Below are positions 1 to 12,710 of a DNA stretch of 64,000 bases, piece after piece. A program made the position numbers and the translations under genes. Under the pieces are notes generated by a model. The model was not told the DNA's origin, ran no database searches, and worked only from the letters and a program-made list of their open reading frames with translations. Origin of the DNA: Talinum fruticosum (Eukaryota; Streptophyta; Magnoliopsida; Caryophyllales; Talinaceae); the NCBI GenBank assembly GCA_021018815.1, contig JAITYX010000077.1, forward strand, positions 2,332,501-2,396,500, given 5' to 3'. The stretch's first letter is position 1. Every line of letters starts with the position of its first letter.

Positions 1-1070
1 CAAGAATTAAATCGATAGGTAACAAGATATAATACACATATGGGGAAAAAACAATTTTATTTTCTATCAAGCATGAATTACTGACTTAGGACAACTATGC
101 AATGCCAGTACAAAGAAAAGTACAAAAAGATGATCAAACACAGATTATCAATCACAGGTCAACCCACATGATAAACAACATTTAACTGAGCTATCTCAGC
201 TTGATTCTCCTTTTGGCCTCACAAGATTTCTCATTCAAGTCTCACCATTCTCACTCAGTCCAACTATCCTAGTTGCTTAGCATACTAGAAGTAGAACTTG
301 GTAATAGAGAAGCCAAGACTCAAGAAAATCAACTGAACAATTACAACTGCACAAAAGGAGAACATGTTAAGTATTTAACATAGATTTTGTAATGGCAAGG
401 CTTCCCACCAATATACTGTTATCTTTCCTCTCATAAAAGTCAAAATGACATGTACAAACCTTCGATCTTTCATCAACTTTGCACTAACAGCTGGGTCAGT
501 GCGTATGAGAACCACTACAAGGGATAATTAAAAGAAAACTACAGTGGTATAAAAGCTCAAGATGATAACATCTATAATTCCGTCCTTCACGGGTTCACTA
601 ATCCAATTCTTCTCACAGAGTCGCAGATTAGTTCGAAACATTAGCTAGCAATGCAACCTAACAGACAAACCGTGTTGCTTATTAAGACAGACAAAACCAA
701 AACATGGTAAAAACCCAGGTCAGGAAGGCTGCTAATTCGGTATGAAGCTCTCTTCCAGTGTCACCACCACCCCTCATACGAGCCAAATGCTTCAGGAGTT
801 CACATTCAGAATTTGAACTAGAAAATCTATTAGTAGAGGAGCTCTATCAATAGAAAACATTTTATGTTTTTATAGTTTGGAAGACAGATGAGTTAATATT
901 AGCCAAAGCAAAAAAATCCAATTCAAAACAAACCATTGTCAAAGGAGTCGATATAACCACCTTGTACGATCCAATCAGACCCCAAGCACACTGTACATGT
1001 GTGAGGATTTCTCCAGATAAAGACTCCATTACTCCTGAACTGAACGTACTTCAAACATGAAGTTTTTCTT
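1..1070. other. No confident gene; likely intron or 3' flank of the IleRS gene
   Basis: No recognisable domain is present. On the minus strand there are three short exon-like open stretches: about 885-1052 (begins MESLSGEILTHVQC), about 722-816 (contains ELLKHLARMRGGGDTG, preceded by a pyrimidine-rich AG) and 460-514 (contains LIRTDPAVSAKLMKDR, bounded by AG and GT). None resembles the IleRS sequence expected to follow exon 6, and I do not recognise them. They may be chance open frames in an intron or exons of an unidentified gene. Confidence that this is coding is low. Confidence 0.25.
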
Positions 1071-1079
1071 TTCAAAATA

Positions 1080-1290
1080 GGATTATTGGACGGGGGTATT
1101 GGCCAAATTTAGTACAAACAATTTCCTTGTCTCGCGAACAGTAACCAACTTTGGGGCAATTTTCTAATATCGTAACGCCACCGAGTTTTATGGGCGGCGA
1201 CGAAAAGTGACGTGACAAATTTTTAGAACACGTGTACGGCAAAGTCAATTTTTGCCTAAATTTGTGAGATTTTAACTTTGCTTCTCTCTC
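1080..1290 (+). repeat. Left terminal inverted repeat of the MULE
   Basis: This arm is complementary to about 2578-2816. It lacks a stretch of roughly 20 bases just inside the terminus that the right arm retains, so the two arms have diverged by indels as well as substitutions. It ends inward in a CT-rich microsatellite that continues to about 1450. Confidence 0.8.
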
Positions 1291-2577
1291 TCTCCCTCCC
1301 CCGCTTTCAACTATGCCTCTCTCTCTCTCTCTCTCTCTCTCGCTCTCTCTCTCTCTCTTCCCCGCTTTCAAACCCCACTCCTCCCTCTCTCTCGCTCATC
1401 CTCCTCCTCGCTCTTGCTCTCCTCCCTCCTTGTCTCTCTCTTTCTCTCTCCCCACGCTCCGGAACTTCAGTCATAAAAATAAAAAAAGAGTCAGCAGATT
1501 TGAATATACCAAACTTTCAACCATGGAAAGTTCAGTTGAAGAGTAAGGGGAAATTTTCAAATTGAAGAATAAGGGGAAATTTCCGGTTGAAGAACAAATA
1601 AAGAAAAGAACTTTCAAACTTCATAAATCCGGAAAGAAAAACTTTAAAATTTTGAAAATCGAAGACAAAAATTAAACGAAAATTCTGAAGCACGAGGGAA
1701 GGACAAGAAAAGAGGGATGGGATGAATGACCAACAACATCTACGCTCATTTATATAGCCATTCCGCAACCACAAGTTTTACATTCCCAATCAGTTACAAA
1801 CACCGAAGTTTTATCCCTTCAAGTTTGATAATTTTCTGGATAAATAAAAGAGTTAAAAAAATCAAAATTTATGCGCTATTCGAAGACTTCTGCATATTGC
1901 TTTGAAAATAGGTGTCGGAGACAATTTCGAGTAGAATTTGGCTTGTGATTCGTCCAATTCAGAGTTTCTGTGAGCCTTCCACTTCAGAATTCGTCCTCCT
2001 TTGCTTCTCCTTTGACCACCGTTACCCCGAAGAGGAGAAACCCCGTGGTAAATTAAACAGTGGAGGCGCCAACGTCGAGCAGAGGGAAGACCGCCGGTCA
2101 TCGGCGTTGTATAGGATGCCAGGTCGGCAGCGATGGAGAACGGCATCACCTCAAATGCAAAGCCGCCATTGGTGTATGAATTCGGGTGAAAGATGGTTCA
2201 GTGAGGGCAAAAAAAAACAAAAATGGAGGAACTTTCTTCATCTCACAACAAAAAATGGAATCCAACGATTAGAATTCTTTTGAATCCACATCCATGTCCG
2301 CTAAACCAAATTCATCTTGTGGCGGGGAAAGAGAATCGTAAAGGAGACAACTTTGGAATAGATCTCGTGGCGTCGCCGCCGTCAAATGCATTGCCGGCGC
2401 CGCCGTCGTCCCCGTCAATGACGTGCTTGGTGGGGAGCGTTGGGAGAAGAGGAAAGAGAGCGAGAGAGAGAGAGAGAGAGGAGACCATGGAAGAATTAAG
2501 GGAGAGAGAGGGGAAGCCATTGAAGATTTGGTGAGGTGAGATAGAGACCCACGGCTCATCAAGAATCGAGAGAGAGA

Positions 2578-2816
2578 GAGAGAGAAGCAAAGTTAAAATC
2601 CGACAAATCTAGTCAAAAAATTGACTCGTCGTACACATGACCCAAAAATTGTCACGTCATTTTCCCAACGAATCGCCGCCCATAAAACTCGGTGGCCTTC
2701 CGATATTGGAAAATAGCCCCACAGCTTGGTTCTGTTCAAAGCCAAAGCCAGGAAAATTGTTTGTATTAAATTTGGGCAATACCCCCAAAATTTGTATTAT
2801 TCCCGTCCAATATTCC
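2578..2816 (-). repeat. Right terminal inverted repeat of the MULE
   Basis: Reverse complement of the left arm. It begins after the (GA)n run at about 2565-2584 and ends at the element border, immediately followed by the second copy of the 9-bp target duplication. Confidence 0.8.
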
Positions 2817-2825
2817 TTCAAAATA

Positions 2826-4869
2826 TTCACAATTACAAATAGTATTTAAAATAACTTCTAAATTGGATCAAGGAAGCCATTTGAGGTAGAGGTGAAACAT
2901 GCCAAAAAACCGATCCCTTAAGAATGTGGAGCAAAATGGTTTTTCCCTTCGAGTAAATTTTATGATGTAGACGCTCCGAGAGCATTTCCTACGGGAAGGG
3001 GTGGCTCACACAAAACCAATCAATGTCACACAGAGAAACTCAATATCCAATATCAATTCTCATTCATAGTTTGCCTTCTCCAATACAAAGAGATTTCTAT
3101 AATTAAGTGATAGCTAATATTAAGAAACTTAAACATAAGATATAAAATATAAAGGTATAGAAATATATCACCTAATATTATCCTAATGGACTAAGAAATA
3201 AATCTCAATAAAATACTACTAAATATCTTTATTTTACCTATTTTAAAATATGTCAACAATAAATCTATGAAAATAATGAAAATAACAAAATATACTTCAA
3301 ATATGCTAATATGGAGATATATCCATATCTTCTTATCTCTCCTTTATTCTTATCTTGCATCATTTTGAAAAAGAAAGAGCGGACGAAAATGACAAATACC
3401 CCTTTCACAAAGAAAGGGACAATGTATCTAAGACAAAAGGAGGTCAATTACCATACATATATATATCCAGTATAAGTTCTCAATGTCACATACCAGCTAG
3501 GAACAGCTCTATAAATGAGAGGAGTTTCAGATCTCCAGCAGAAGGGATAAGAGTGGGTAAAGCTTCCCTGCTTCAAAAGCCTGCCTTTTTTCTATGAAGC
3601 AAGAAAAGATATCATGAGAATACCAAAAACTTATCTTTATCCTACACCCATCACTGAAAATGGAAGAAAAGAAGTACCCACCACAACTACAATGCAACAT
3701 AGAATTAATGTACAATTGCATATGTTTTGCTACTTCATTATACATGTCAGAAAGGCAAATCGTAAACACTATCACAAGCACAATAAACATAGGGACCAAA
3801 AAGAACACATCAAGATTGTTTATTTCCTCTTTCTCCTATTTGTTTTAACGTTTGAAGGGGGTATGTTTGGTGCGAGCAAAATAGGCAATTTTGGCGCGAA
3901 GATCTATCCATAAGAAAGGTGAAATATGGATCATTCAAGATAGAAACCTAATAGGCCTTGTTTGTTTTTGGAGTAGCCTTTAGTGTTTTGCCGGGTCAAA
4001 ACACTAACCAACCAAACATTAGTGTCCGCTAAAGTAGTGTTTTAACTAGCGTTTGCTAGTAGCTTATAGCGTTTTAAGTAGTGTTTCGAAAAGTTAAGAA
4101 TATTACCTTTTCACATTTAAAAGAACCGGTTCATATTCTTTTGACAAAAACATCCCTTCATTAATTTATATTTGGCAAATTATCTATATCTTTTTTGTCA
4201 ATTTACAATAATCGACTAAGTCAACCACTAAATTTACCTAACACATTTTTTCAACCGCTCGGTCCAACGGATATCCGCTAACCGCTAAAATCTAACCATA
4301 TCCACTACTCAAAACACTCAAATAGCTCATTTTGTGAGTGCACAGTAAGCATTCACCTGTATTGCAAAGATATGATAATGAACAAGGATTAAATTGCTAC
4401 AAAAAAATGACATACGAAACAGAAAAATCACAGAAATGGCTATCAAACATATAGCTACAAATGCAACCCGACAGAAACAATCAATATGATTAAGTACGCT
4501 ACTTCAACTGAAGACTAGTGACAACTTCACTCCAACGGACATACTGGTAGAAAGCAAAGATGACTGGGAGCATATGACAGCTTAAAGATAGCAACAACAA
4601 AAATGAAAGGTTAAGATAAAGATGAGCTTTCCTCAAAGTTTTCCAGAAACTCCTAGGAACAAAACCCTTCAAAAACAAGGGAATACGCCCTAAGCCCCTC
4701 ACTAAGTTCCATGAAAGATCTTAATTCTTAAAGCAACAACATAAAATCCTAATTTATCTTCCAAGCCAAATTTGACAACTAAACTACACTTGAATAATAC
4801 TCCAATTTAAAAAGAAATTTCCCAACTAGAACTTCCCAGACCTAAAAGGAAAAAAGGAGATATCCTTAC
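2826..4869. other. Non-coding stretch, probable intron 6 of the IleRS gene
   Basis: AT-rich sequence without a recognisable exon. The IleRS segment that should follow exon 6 (the part around the conserved Ser-Tyr-Pro-Phe-Cys-Trp motif of the family) is not found here or further left. The intron is therefore long, at least 4.8 kb and enlarged by the MULE, or the gene is truncated. A MITE-like repeat lies at about 3953-4331. Nothing else stands out. Confidence 0.5.
3953..4331 (+). mobile_element. MITE-like repeat, copy 1 of a dispersed family
   Basis: This stretch aligns almost end to end with 51757-52171, sharing runs such as TAGTGTTTTAACTA, AAAAGTTAAGAATATTA and ATCCCTTCATTAATTTATAT. A more distant relative is at 37767-38191, and the right half recurs in inverted orientation at about 63225-63410. 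No coding capacity. The termini (about GGCCTTGTTTG on the left) resemble PIF/Harbinger or hAT-type ends, but the target duplication is not clear for this copy. Confidence 0.55.
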
Positions 4870-7800
4870 TTTGACAGCATTGATAATATCCTTATCAGCA
4901 TCCTTGACATAACGACCTTTGAAGTCAGTAATTCTTTCGATGAAGCACCCGTCATCATCAACAGCAACAACCAAATCTGGACCCTGCACATGCCCGCAAA
5001 GAAAATCATACCTACTAATTTTAAGTTTACTAACAAAAACAATTGTTCTCCCCACCATCCCTTATCTCCAAAAAAAAAAAAGAAGAAATCCAACCCTCCC
5101 TCCCCTCCCCCAAAAAAAGGGTGGGAAAAGGGAGCAAATGACTGACCACTTTGATTATTTCATTTTCCAAGCACACACGGTAGTCATCTTCTCCAAAAGC
5201 TGGTGCACAGTGTACAATTCCAGTTCCACTATCATCTGTCACATAATTGTCTGCAACAACTTTAAAAGCCACGTCGGAGAACTCTTGGAAATAATCAAAC
5301 AAGGGAACATACCTGCAAGAAGCAACTAACGGAACACTTTAGTATCAATTAAAAATCAAAATTACATGCATCATCTTTACAAAATTCATGCATGCCCAGA
5401 CATCAATCATTCCAATACATAGTTATTAAGCTGACATAGCAGCAAAGACATTTTACGCTCATCATCCCCCCCAAAAAAAAAAAACCTATGAAGAGTGAAA
5501 ATAAGAGATTCAACTACCCCAACAGTAAAATGGGGATTTGAAAGTGAACAATAGCAGAAACATAAGGACCTTATCATATCCTTGAATATCTAAATAAGGA
5601 ACTCCTAGAAGAACATCACCTACCAAAAACCTAAAAGAAAATTCTGCTTGGCCCCCAGCAGCTCAGCCCCCTCTGTATACGTGTGACACGCCCTTAGTTC
5701 CATAAGAGTAATTAAACACAAGATTTAAGTGGGAATTATCTCCTCCAAATCATCACTTTCTCACCTTCCACCACCAATTACCACAAAATAAGTTAATGCC
5801 TACAACTAGAGGAAAAGAAAGCATAAGGGTATCAATAAAGGGCCATAAGAAAGTGTATAGAGGAGAAAGAAGCTTATCAGGTGTTATGATTATAAAAATC
5901 CCTCCTTAACCTTTTTTCAGTCACTCTTTTCCAAAGTTTCACAATGTAACTAAGTAGGTTGATACCTCCATAGCTGCTACAACTTTGTACATCACCCTTG
6001 TTAAAGGGTGAACTGTAATTTTCCCCACTTTTCTAGCATCTTCACAATATTAAAAATTACATTAATTAGGTAACAAGTTAAGCGCTTTCTTATTCTTAGC
6101 AATTTTATACTTGCATTTGTATACTATGCAGACCTATTGTCTTTCCCGTCTTCATTTTTCACAATACCTCTACCATCTCATCTTAGGTGATATGACAAAA
6201 GAACTGAAGTCTAGATACCACACAAAATGCCGTTGTTCACAAGGTTGGGAATTCCAATATCCATTCCTCGTCATAAAGCTCACAAAACTATTGTTGGGCA
6301 TCTCCCTTTTATGTTAACTTCTCAAGTAAAACTAACCATCCTCATTCTAGAAGTATCTTACATTTCCCAAGTTCCTTGTGCTAATTGTTAGTCTTTAATC
6401 TTTGATATAACGTTACGTATGCTTTGTTGTTTGCTATTCTGATTGCTTTCTGAGCCTCCTTTTCGCCGTCTTATACTTAGCTTTACAAGCCTTTTCGTCA
6501 TCACAAAAGTTTTACATGCAACTAGCTTTTCATTGGCTTTCTCCTTCACTTTGTCATTCCGCCACACTCCCTTACACTACCAACCCCCTCAAAACTCCCA
6601 AGACTTGCTAGACTTCCTCATCTGAATCCTAACTGGAATTATAAGGTTGGCCGAGTTGGAGGAAGTCCCCGCTTCCACATGCTAAAGACCAATGCTCCAC
6701 TTCTCACGCAACCCCATTCCTTTCATCGCATAGTGGACTGATAACCTCACCAAAAAAACATCAAGCACTAAAGCAACATTCTAAATGAGATCTTTGATAC
6801 CAAATATTTCATAATGTGAAACGAAGACCCAACTACTTAGCTACTATATCTTTTTGGTTTAACTAAGGGTGTGTAATCCCTTTGGGGCCATGAACGTTTT
6901 AAGGTAGAAGTCCTCCCAACAAGTGCGCTTTATGGGTATTTGAACTTATGTTCTCCTTCTTATAGGGGTGAGGCCGTTATCACCTCAATCAACACTTTGT
7001 TGGTAGCTACTTAGCTATTATATGATACACTCCTCTACAAACTTCTCACGTGGTAAGCAACCAACTTAAAAATTAACAAACCTTAACTTTATCTTCTTCG
7101 TTATAAGGCCTATATTTCTCTTCAAGTAATTATTCAGTAGGTAAACCATTGTCCGTGAGCCCCAAGTTCCCACCTCTCTTTCTAAAAGTCAAGTGTCTTT
7201 GAAACCCTTCTACAATGCATTTGCAAAAACAATATCTATTCATCAACCAATCATGCCAATTCAAGCCCATTATGCATGAGACATTTGTCTTTCAAAGAAT
7301 TTTACAATAATTTTTCTCACAAATTAGTTTCAAGAACTGCACACTATGGAAAACATATGGCTTACATTGTCATCAAGATTTCACCAAAAACTACTTATCA
7401 TGTGGTAGTTGTAATGAACAGTTAACGGTTACAACAAGGTTAATGTAACTATTTCTTCCATATGCCATAACTAAGCCAAAAATAAATTAAAACACACCAA
7501 GTATTTTCAGGCCACACAAAGCATTGATTTAATAATTGAAACCAAAGAATTCACCAAATATATGCCAAATAATTATAAAGCTACATGGCAATACCACAAA
7601 GCATCACCAAAATGGAGCATCCATTTATGTACATTATGAAATTGTAACTGCTCCGCGAACAGGATTTTGGAAAACTCAAATCATACAAATTCCACGTAAG
7701 AGGAAACTCACTTCAGTCCTACCAATGCTGAACCTGGAATCTTCTCAAACACCTCAAACGAACTGTCTTCGGCAGAAGCTTTGTCCGATGAGGATCCCTT

Positions 7801-10800
7801 GTTCTTCAATTTGGTATTCTTAACATCACTAACAGATCCATTTGGTATAGTTTCTGTTTTAACCTTTTCCTTCGGAAGTTGTGACATACGAGACTCTGCA
7901 ACTACAAAAACTGCACCAGTTGCTTTACTTCTCACCTGTGTATACCAAATTATATTCTCAATTACTAAATAAATAAAAGTATCATCATGCATCATTTAAC
8001 ACTAATCCAATAAGCAAAATCTTGGTTAAGAATAAAAACTGCAACTTCTATTGGATTTGGGAGTATTGCAGCAAAGTACAAGCTAGATGCTTAGTTTACG
8101 AGAGAAAAACGTGGCATCACTTAAAATTAATTAAGAAGTTGCAATCAAAGGATAAAATAGATAGCAGCTATCCAAATACAATCGTTAAATAGCATCTCTG
8201 ACATAACAACTTGGGATGGTTGATTTGAACACAAATCTGTCACATTATTGCTTTCTTACGACTAAATCAGAAATTATTAATTGTGCGATCCTAGAAACTT
8301 TCGAAAGGTACTTCAAAGTAACAATAGTTGATGCTCCATTATGCAGTTCACTTGTCTGCTCAGATGTATACATTTTAATATTGAAGTGGACAAAGGAGAA
8401 AGTAGAAGTCTAAACCTTTCTTCTTTTCTTTTTTTTTTTTTTTTTTGGGGGGAAGGATAGGCTTCAAAAGGGCAAAAATAAAATGAAAAGGAACCAACAA
8501 TAAGAACATTTCTTCTGATTCTCATCAATTTCATGAATTCATCCTTCCTGATGTAGTCCCAAGTCCCAACACAGTAGTAAAAGAAATAAACGTAAAATAT
8601 TTTCATTACCATCAAGCCAATTCCTCTACTATTACCCAACAGTCATGACAAGGCATCGATGTTATCGTGAATGCTGATCCCCTTAATCTCGAGACTGATT
8701 CCACCTCTAGTGGATATGAATTCCAAGATCATTCGTAATGGATTACTTACAGAGTCAGTCTATGTGCATACTCTACACCTGCAGTCAGCAGGGATCTACT
8801 GAACCAACCAGAGAGAACATGTAGTCTACTTTCCCTTTCATGACAACTGACTTACCATGACAAAGACACATATCAGAGTTAAGTGCCTTGCACTTAAAAC
8901 CAATTACATGAGACATTTCATCATCCACCAACAAATAGGAACCAAAAATAGTTGGCACGTAGAATAAGACCAAAGAGACAATATGAATTATAGAAGAGAA
9001 ACGTTCAATCAACCAACCAGTCTTTTTTTTTTCAGTATGCATTTCAGCAACCTATTTCAAGTATAAATATAATAATCATGCAAAGCCAGATACACACACC
9101 TTTACATAGGTAAAATTAGCATTGATACACAATGCAAGATTACTAGGAAGGGTCCATGGCGTAGTAGTCCATGCAACAAATGATGCATTATGTGGATCAC
9201 CAATAATGGGAAAAGTCACCATGATTTCCGGGTCAGGTACCTCCTGCATTGCACAAGCAAAACAGCCATCAGAATTAACTCACCAACTCTGCTGTCTCAA
9301 CACTATAACAGATAAATTTAATAAGCAATGTTTCCACACACAACCTTGTAGTTCAAATTGGCCTCAAAGTTTGACAGAGGGGTCTTTAGACCAGTACTAT
9401 ATGGCATGACCTGCAAAAGCCACACAAAAAAAAATGAACAAGAACATCGCTAGGCATTAAGCAAAAAAATTAAAATATTTAGTTGAAAATATGAAGTGGA
9501 AGAAGAATTCTTGACTATACAAGAGAGTTTTTAGGAACGTCATTGTTTAAGTATTACAAGATAATTTCCAATTGATTGGATAGCTCATTATCTAACCACA
9601 AACAATTAAAAAAACATTCAGACAGTTCCACGAACAATAATTTGAGCCAGAAGCATCAATTTGCATAAAACATAAGGTTGACACAAAATTAACAACCAAC
9701 CTTACCTTCTACAATGTTAACCTTCAGTCCAAACAAAGCTATTCAATCCAAAATTTATTTTCTTGAATATTTTCTGACCATCCAAAACACAGTTTTGTCA
9801 TTTGTATTTATCAGTTCCATCAAAAATGCCACTTTCCCAAACGTAGTAACGAAAGACATGTGGGTTCAACTGTAGTTAGTACCTTGTATAACTATTTGCA
9901 ACATCTAACTATTATCTAATTCCAGTGCATAACAACAAAGACCAAATTTGTGTGCCCAGTAGACGGGGGAAGGATTGGATGCTCATCAATATCACCAAAG
10001 GTACACCACCATCACAAGAACATATGCACTATAACGCTCCACAATTAAGAATGCTTGATTTGAAGTGATATTTAGTGAGTGACATTCTAGAAGGTTGCTG
10101 AAGAGGCAGACAATAAAGCTAGCTACTCAAGGGACTAATTATTGATCAGACAGCAGAATTTATTTGATTATTATGTTTGTCACATTTAGAACATATTTCA
10201 TCAATATAGATTCTGTCCAACTCCTGGTTAAACTATGAACACAAAATAAAGATATCAATGATCACTCATTATCGAAATACTTTTCGGATAGAGGAACAGA
10301 AAATGTAATGCAGCTTCTTCAGAAAGTATCATTTAAATTAAAATGGCAGCATTTTAAGTTTGGTATCAGAATGAGGATTAGCTGGTAGAACTTATTAGCC
10401 TACTGCATCATTCTTTGAACTCACCTTTAAATACGAAATTTGCGTATTTTCTCTTATCATATTGAGCAAGCAAACATGGCCAACATACATTTACTAAAGC
10501 ATAAACTACAAAATGATTGATAGCCCATCTGTCAAAGAAAAATGAACTATCAATACATTGAGGAACACCAAAACCAGGAAATTCAAATTTACTTGATAAA
10601 ACGTATCCACATTTGGATATATTTATTGTCACTCTTGGTATTTCCCACTAGATATATGTAAATGCTAAAATAAATCTGCTCAAGTTACAATGCCCTCATA
10701 CCATATTGAACATTTGAACTAAGCCCCACGAAGATGAAGTAAAGGATCTTTCAGATCACAGACACAGATTATGGCCCAAAGCTGAGGGCATTTAACAAAG

Positions 10801-11807
10801 AACACAAGCAACAAAGGAACTCAATTTAAAACTCTTTGCCACAAAACTTGATCCCTCCACTTAAATGTCCATCAAATAAAGAACCAAATTGAGCTAGATC
10901 CACTTAAACAAACTGAAATTTCCCCACAAAATTTTCAAAACCCACAAACTCAAATGCAAAACAATCAATAACTACCAAAACAAGTAGCAACCAGCGCACA
11001 AACATCAAACCCATCAAATAAAGAAGCCAACAGATTTTGACCCATTTAACCAAACTAATTTCACCCACAACGCTTACAAAACTCATACACCCAAATGCAA
11101 TCAATCAGTCAACCACCAAAAAGGTAAGCAACAACCAGAGCACAAACCTTGAACCCATCAAATAAAGAAGCAAATTGAGCTAGAGCCACCTGACAAACCG
11201 AAATTCCTCCACAAAATTTACAAAACCCAAAACCCTTAAATGCAAAACAAATCAACCAACAATTAGAATACAAACCTTAAACCCACGATAAACAAGGTCC
11301 TTCTTATGCAATTCCGAGAAGACCCACCAAACGGACTCCATAAACTTCAAGTCCATCGTCTTATAACCATTCTGAAAATCAATCCACCTCCCAGTCCTCC
11401 TCACCACCTCCTCCCACTCCTTGACATACCTGGTCACAATCGCTCTACATTCCTCATTGTACTTCCCAATCCCCATTTCTAACACATCCGACCTGGATTT
11501 AATCCCGAGCTTGGTGTCAATCTCATGCTCGACTGGGACCCCATGGCAGTCCCACCCGAACCGGCGAGTCACGTGGTGGCCCGTCATGGATTGGTACCGT
11601 GTCACGATATCCTTGATTGTCCCGGCCAAGATGTGCCCGTAGTGGGGAGACCCGTGGCGAAAGGGGGCCGTCGTAGAAGATGTACTCCGGGAGGTGTTCG
11701 GTTTTCTTGAGCTGGGTCTCGAAGGCGTTGATTTGGTCCCATAGTTGGAGAATTTTCTCTTCTTCCTTTGAGAAGGAGAAGTCCTTACCCTCGCACACTT
11801 CCTCCAT
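4870..11807 (-). CDS. Cytosolic isoleucyl-tRNA synthetase, 5' half (exons 1-6), with two frameshifts in exon 1
   Basis: The class I aminoacyl-tRNA synthetase that charges tRNA-Ile in the cytosol. Exons read on the minus strand: 11807-11276, 9410-9345, 9243-9100, 7935-7711 (last full codons at the GTGAGT donor), 5312-5147 (or 5150) and 4983-4870. Joined, they give a protein starting [18 protein letters not shown] and running about 415 residues of an expected ~1180, with no transit peptide. Visible landmarks are the catalytic-core GWDCHG, the start of the editing domain at [11 protein letters not shown], and [16 protein letters not shown]. All internal exon joins keep frame. Exon 1 lacks one C in each of two C runs (11663-11667 and 11644-11647), which puts the Pro-Phe-Ala-Thr-Gly and HYGH (HIGH motif) segments out of frame. 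Either this is an assembly error or the copy is damaged. The KMSKS motif and C-terminal half are outside the window or lost. Confidence 0.9.
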
Positions 11808-12370
11808 GGATGGTATTCGGAGAGAAAGGGAGGCAGTGGCCTGAAACCGGAGGAGACAGGCGAGCAGGAGCAGCCGGAGGCGGAGGGCTAGCGGCTGGGG
11901 CCGAGGACGTCCGAGCTAGGGTTTAACAGGAGAGTAGGAAATGGGGATTGACGAAGACAAAAAAATTAATATCTACAACCAAAGAACATTAAATTTTTTA
12001 TTTACTTTTTTATTAATTTTTCTGTCATAAAATTAATATTTAATCTTTTGAAAAATGTACAACTTATTTTTTACAACTTATTAACTTAAATAATAATACA
12101 AAATGAAAAGACTAAAATTAATTAAAATGTATTAAATAATTGATTTTATGGGAATATTTATTTGATGATCCAAACTGGTAATCTAGGGAGTGTGGATGTG
12201 ATAAAATTCATTTCCAAAAATAGGATTGTAGGAGATGTTGGCCCCACATATGATTTATAATTTTGGATCATGAGTGTAAATTTGCAAATGATCCATAATT
12301 TTCTAACTATTATCATATATCAAATATTAGTTACAATTATATTACTTGTATAAGTTATAAAATAATTAGA
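11808..12370. other. Upstream region of the IleRS gene
   Basis: The first 120 bases (about 11810-11930) are GC-rich and probably hold the 5' untranslated leader of the minus-strand IleRS gene. Beyond about 11950 the sequence becomes AT-rich. I see no convincing TATA box in the expected position. From about 12310 a short piece resembles the arm of the foldback element that follows. Confidence 0.4.
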
Positions 12371-12710
12371 TGGGGGTCGGGTGGTGAGGTAGCGAATATT
12401 ACTTATATAAGTTATAAAATAAACTATTATCATATATTAAATATTAGTTACAATTAATTTATAAAGAGTAATATGAAGACAATTTGTGTAATAAATCAAT
12501 AAGAAATCATCTCCAAAATCACAACTTAAAAAAATGCACTTATCAAATATTAGTTACAATATTGACTTTGGAGATGATTTCTTATTTATTTATTACACAA
12601 ATTTTCTTCATATTACTCTCTATAAATTAATTGTAACTAACATTTAATATATGATAATAGTTTATTTTATAACTTATATAAGTAATATTCACCACCGCAC
12701 CACCCGCTCC
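12371..12710. mobile_element. Foldback / MITE-like element with arms of about 150 bp
   Basis: Two inverted arms, about 12371-12520 and 12563-12710, flank a loop of roughly 40 bases. Both arms start from a GC-rich tip containing GGGTGGTG and continue through GAATATTACTTATATAAG and TTAGTTACAATTAATTTATA. A single related arm without its partner lies at about 36729-36867, which supports a dispersed repeat family rather than a chance palindrome. Non-coding. Confidence 0.7.

Larger units (their letters stand above)
1080..2816. mobile_element. Non-autonomous Mutator-like element (MULE) with long TIRs
   Basis: The two ends are long inverted repeats of roughly 210-240 bp. Both termini begin GGA(T/A)TATTGGACGGG when read inwards, and the arms share GCCACCGAGTTTTATGGGCG and GACGTGACA blocks. 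The element is flanked by a perfect 9-bp direct repeat, TTCAAAATA, at 1071-1079 and 2817-2825. A 9-bp target duplication with long TIRs is the hallmark of Mutator-like elements. Inside each arm lies a CT (left) or GA (right) microsatellite. The interior, about 1860-2440, is more GC-rich than the surroundings and could be captured host sequence, but I cannot identify it. No transposase is present, so the element is non-autonomous. The small open frames across it look like repeats of Ser/Leu or Arg/Glu from the microsatellites. Confidence 0.85.

Noticed and set aside
1278..1565. Ser/Leu-rich open frames and their Arg/Glu-rich minus-strand partners
   Set aside because: They are readings of the CT/GA microsatellites in the MULE arms.
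6880..7040. Stretch resembling 38980-39090 (shared CAAGTGCGC wording), considered as a tRNA-derived SINE
   Set aside because: No convincing A and B boxes, no poly(A) tail and no target duplication.
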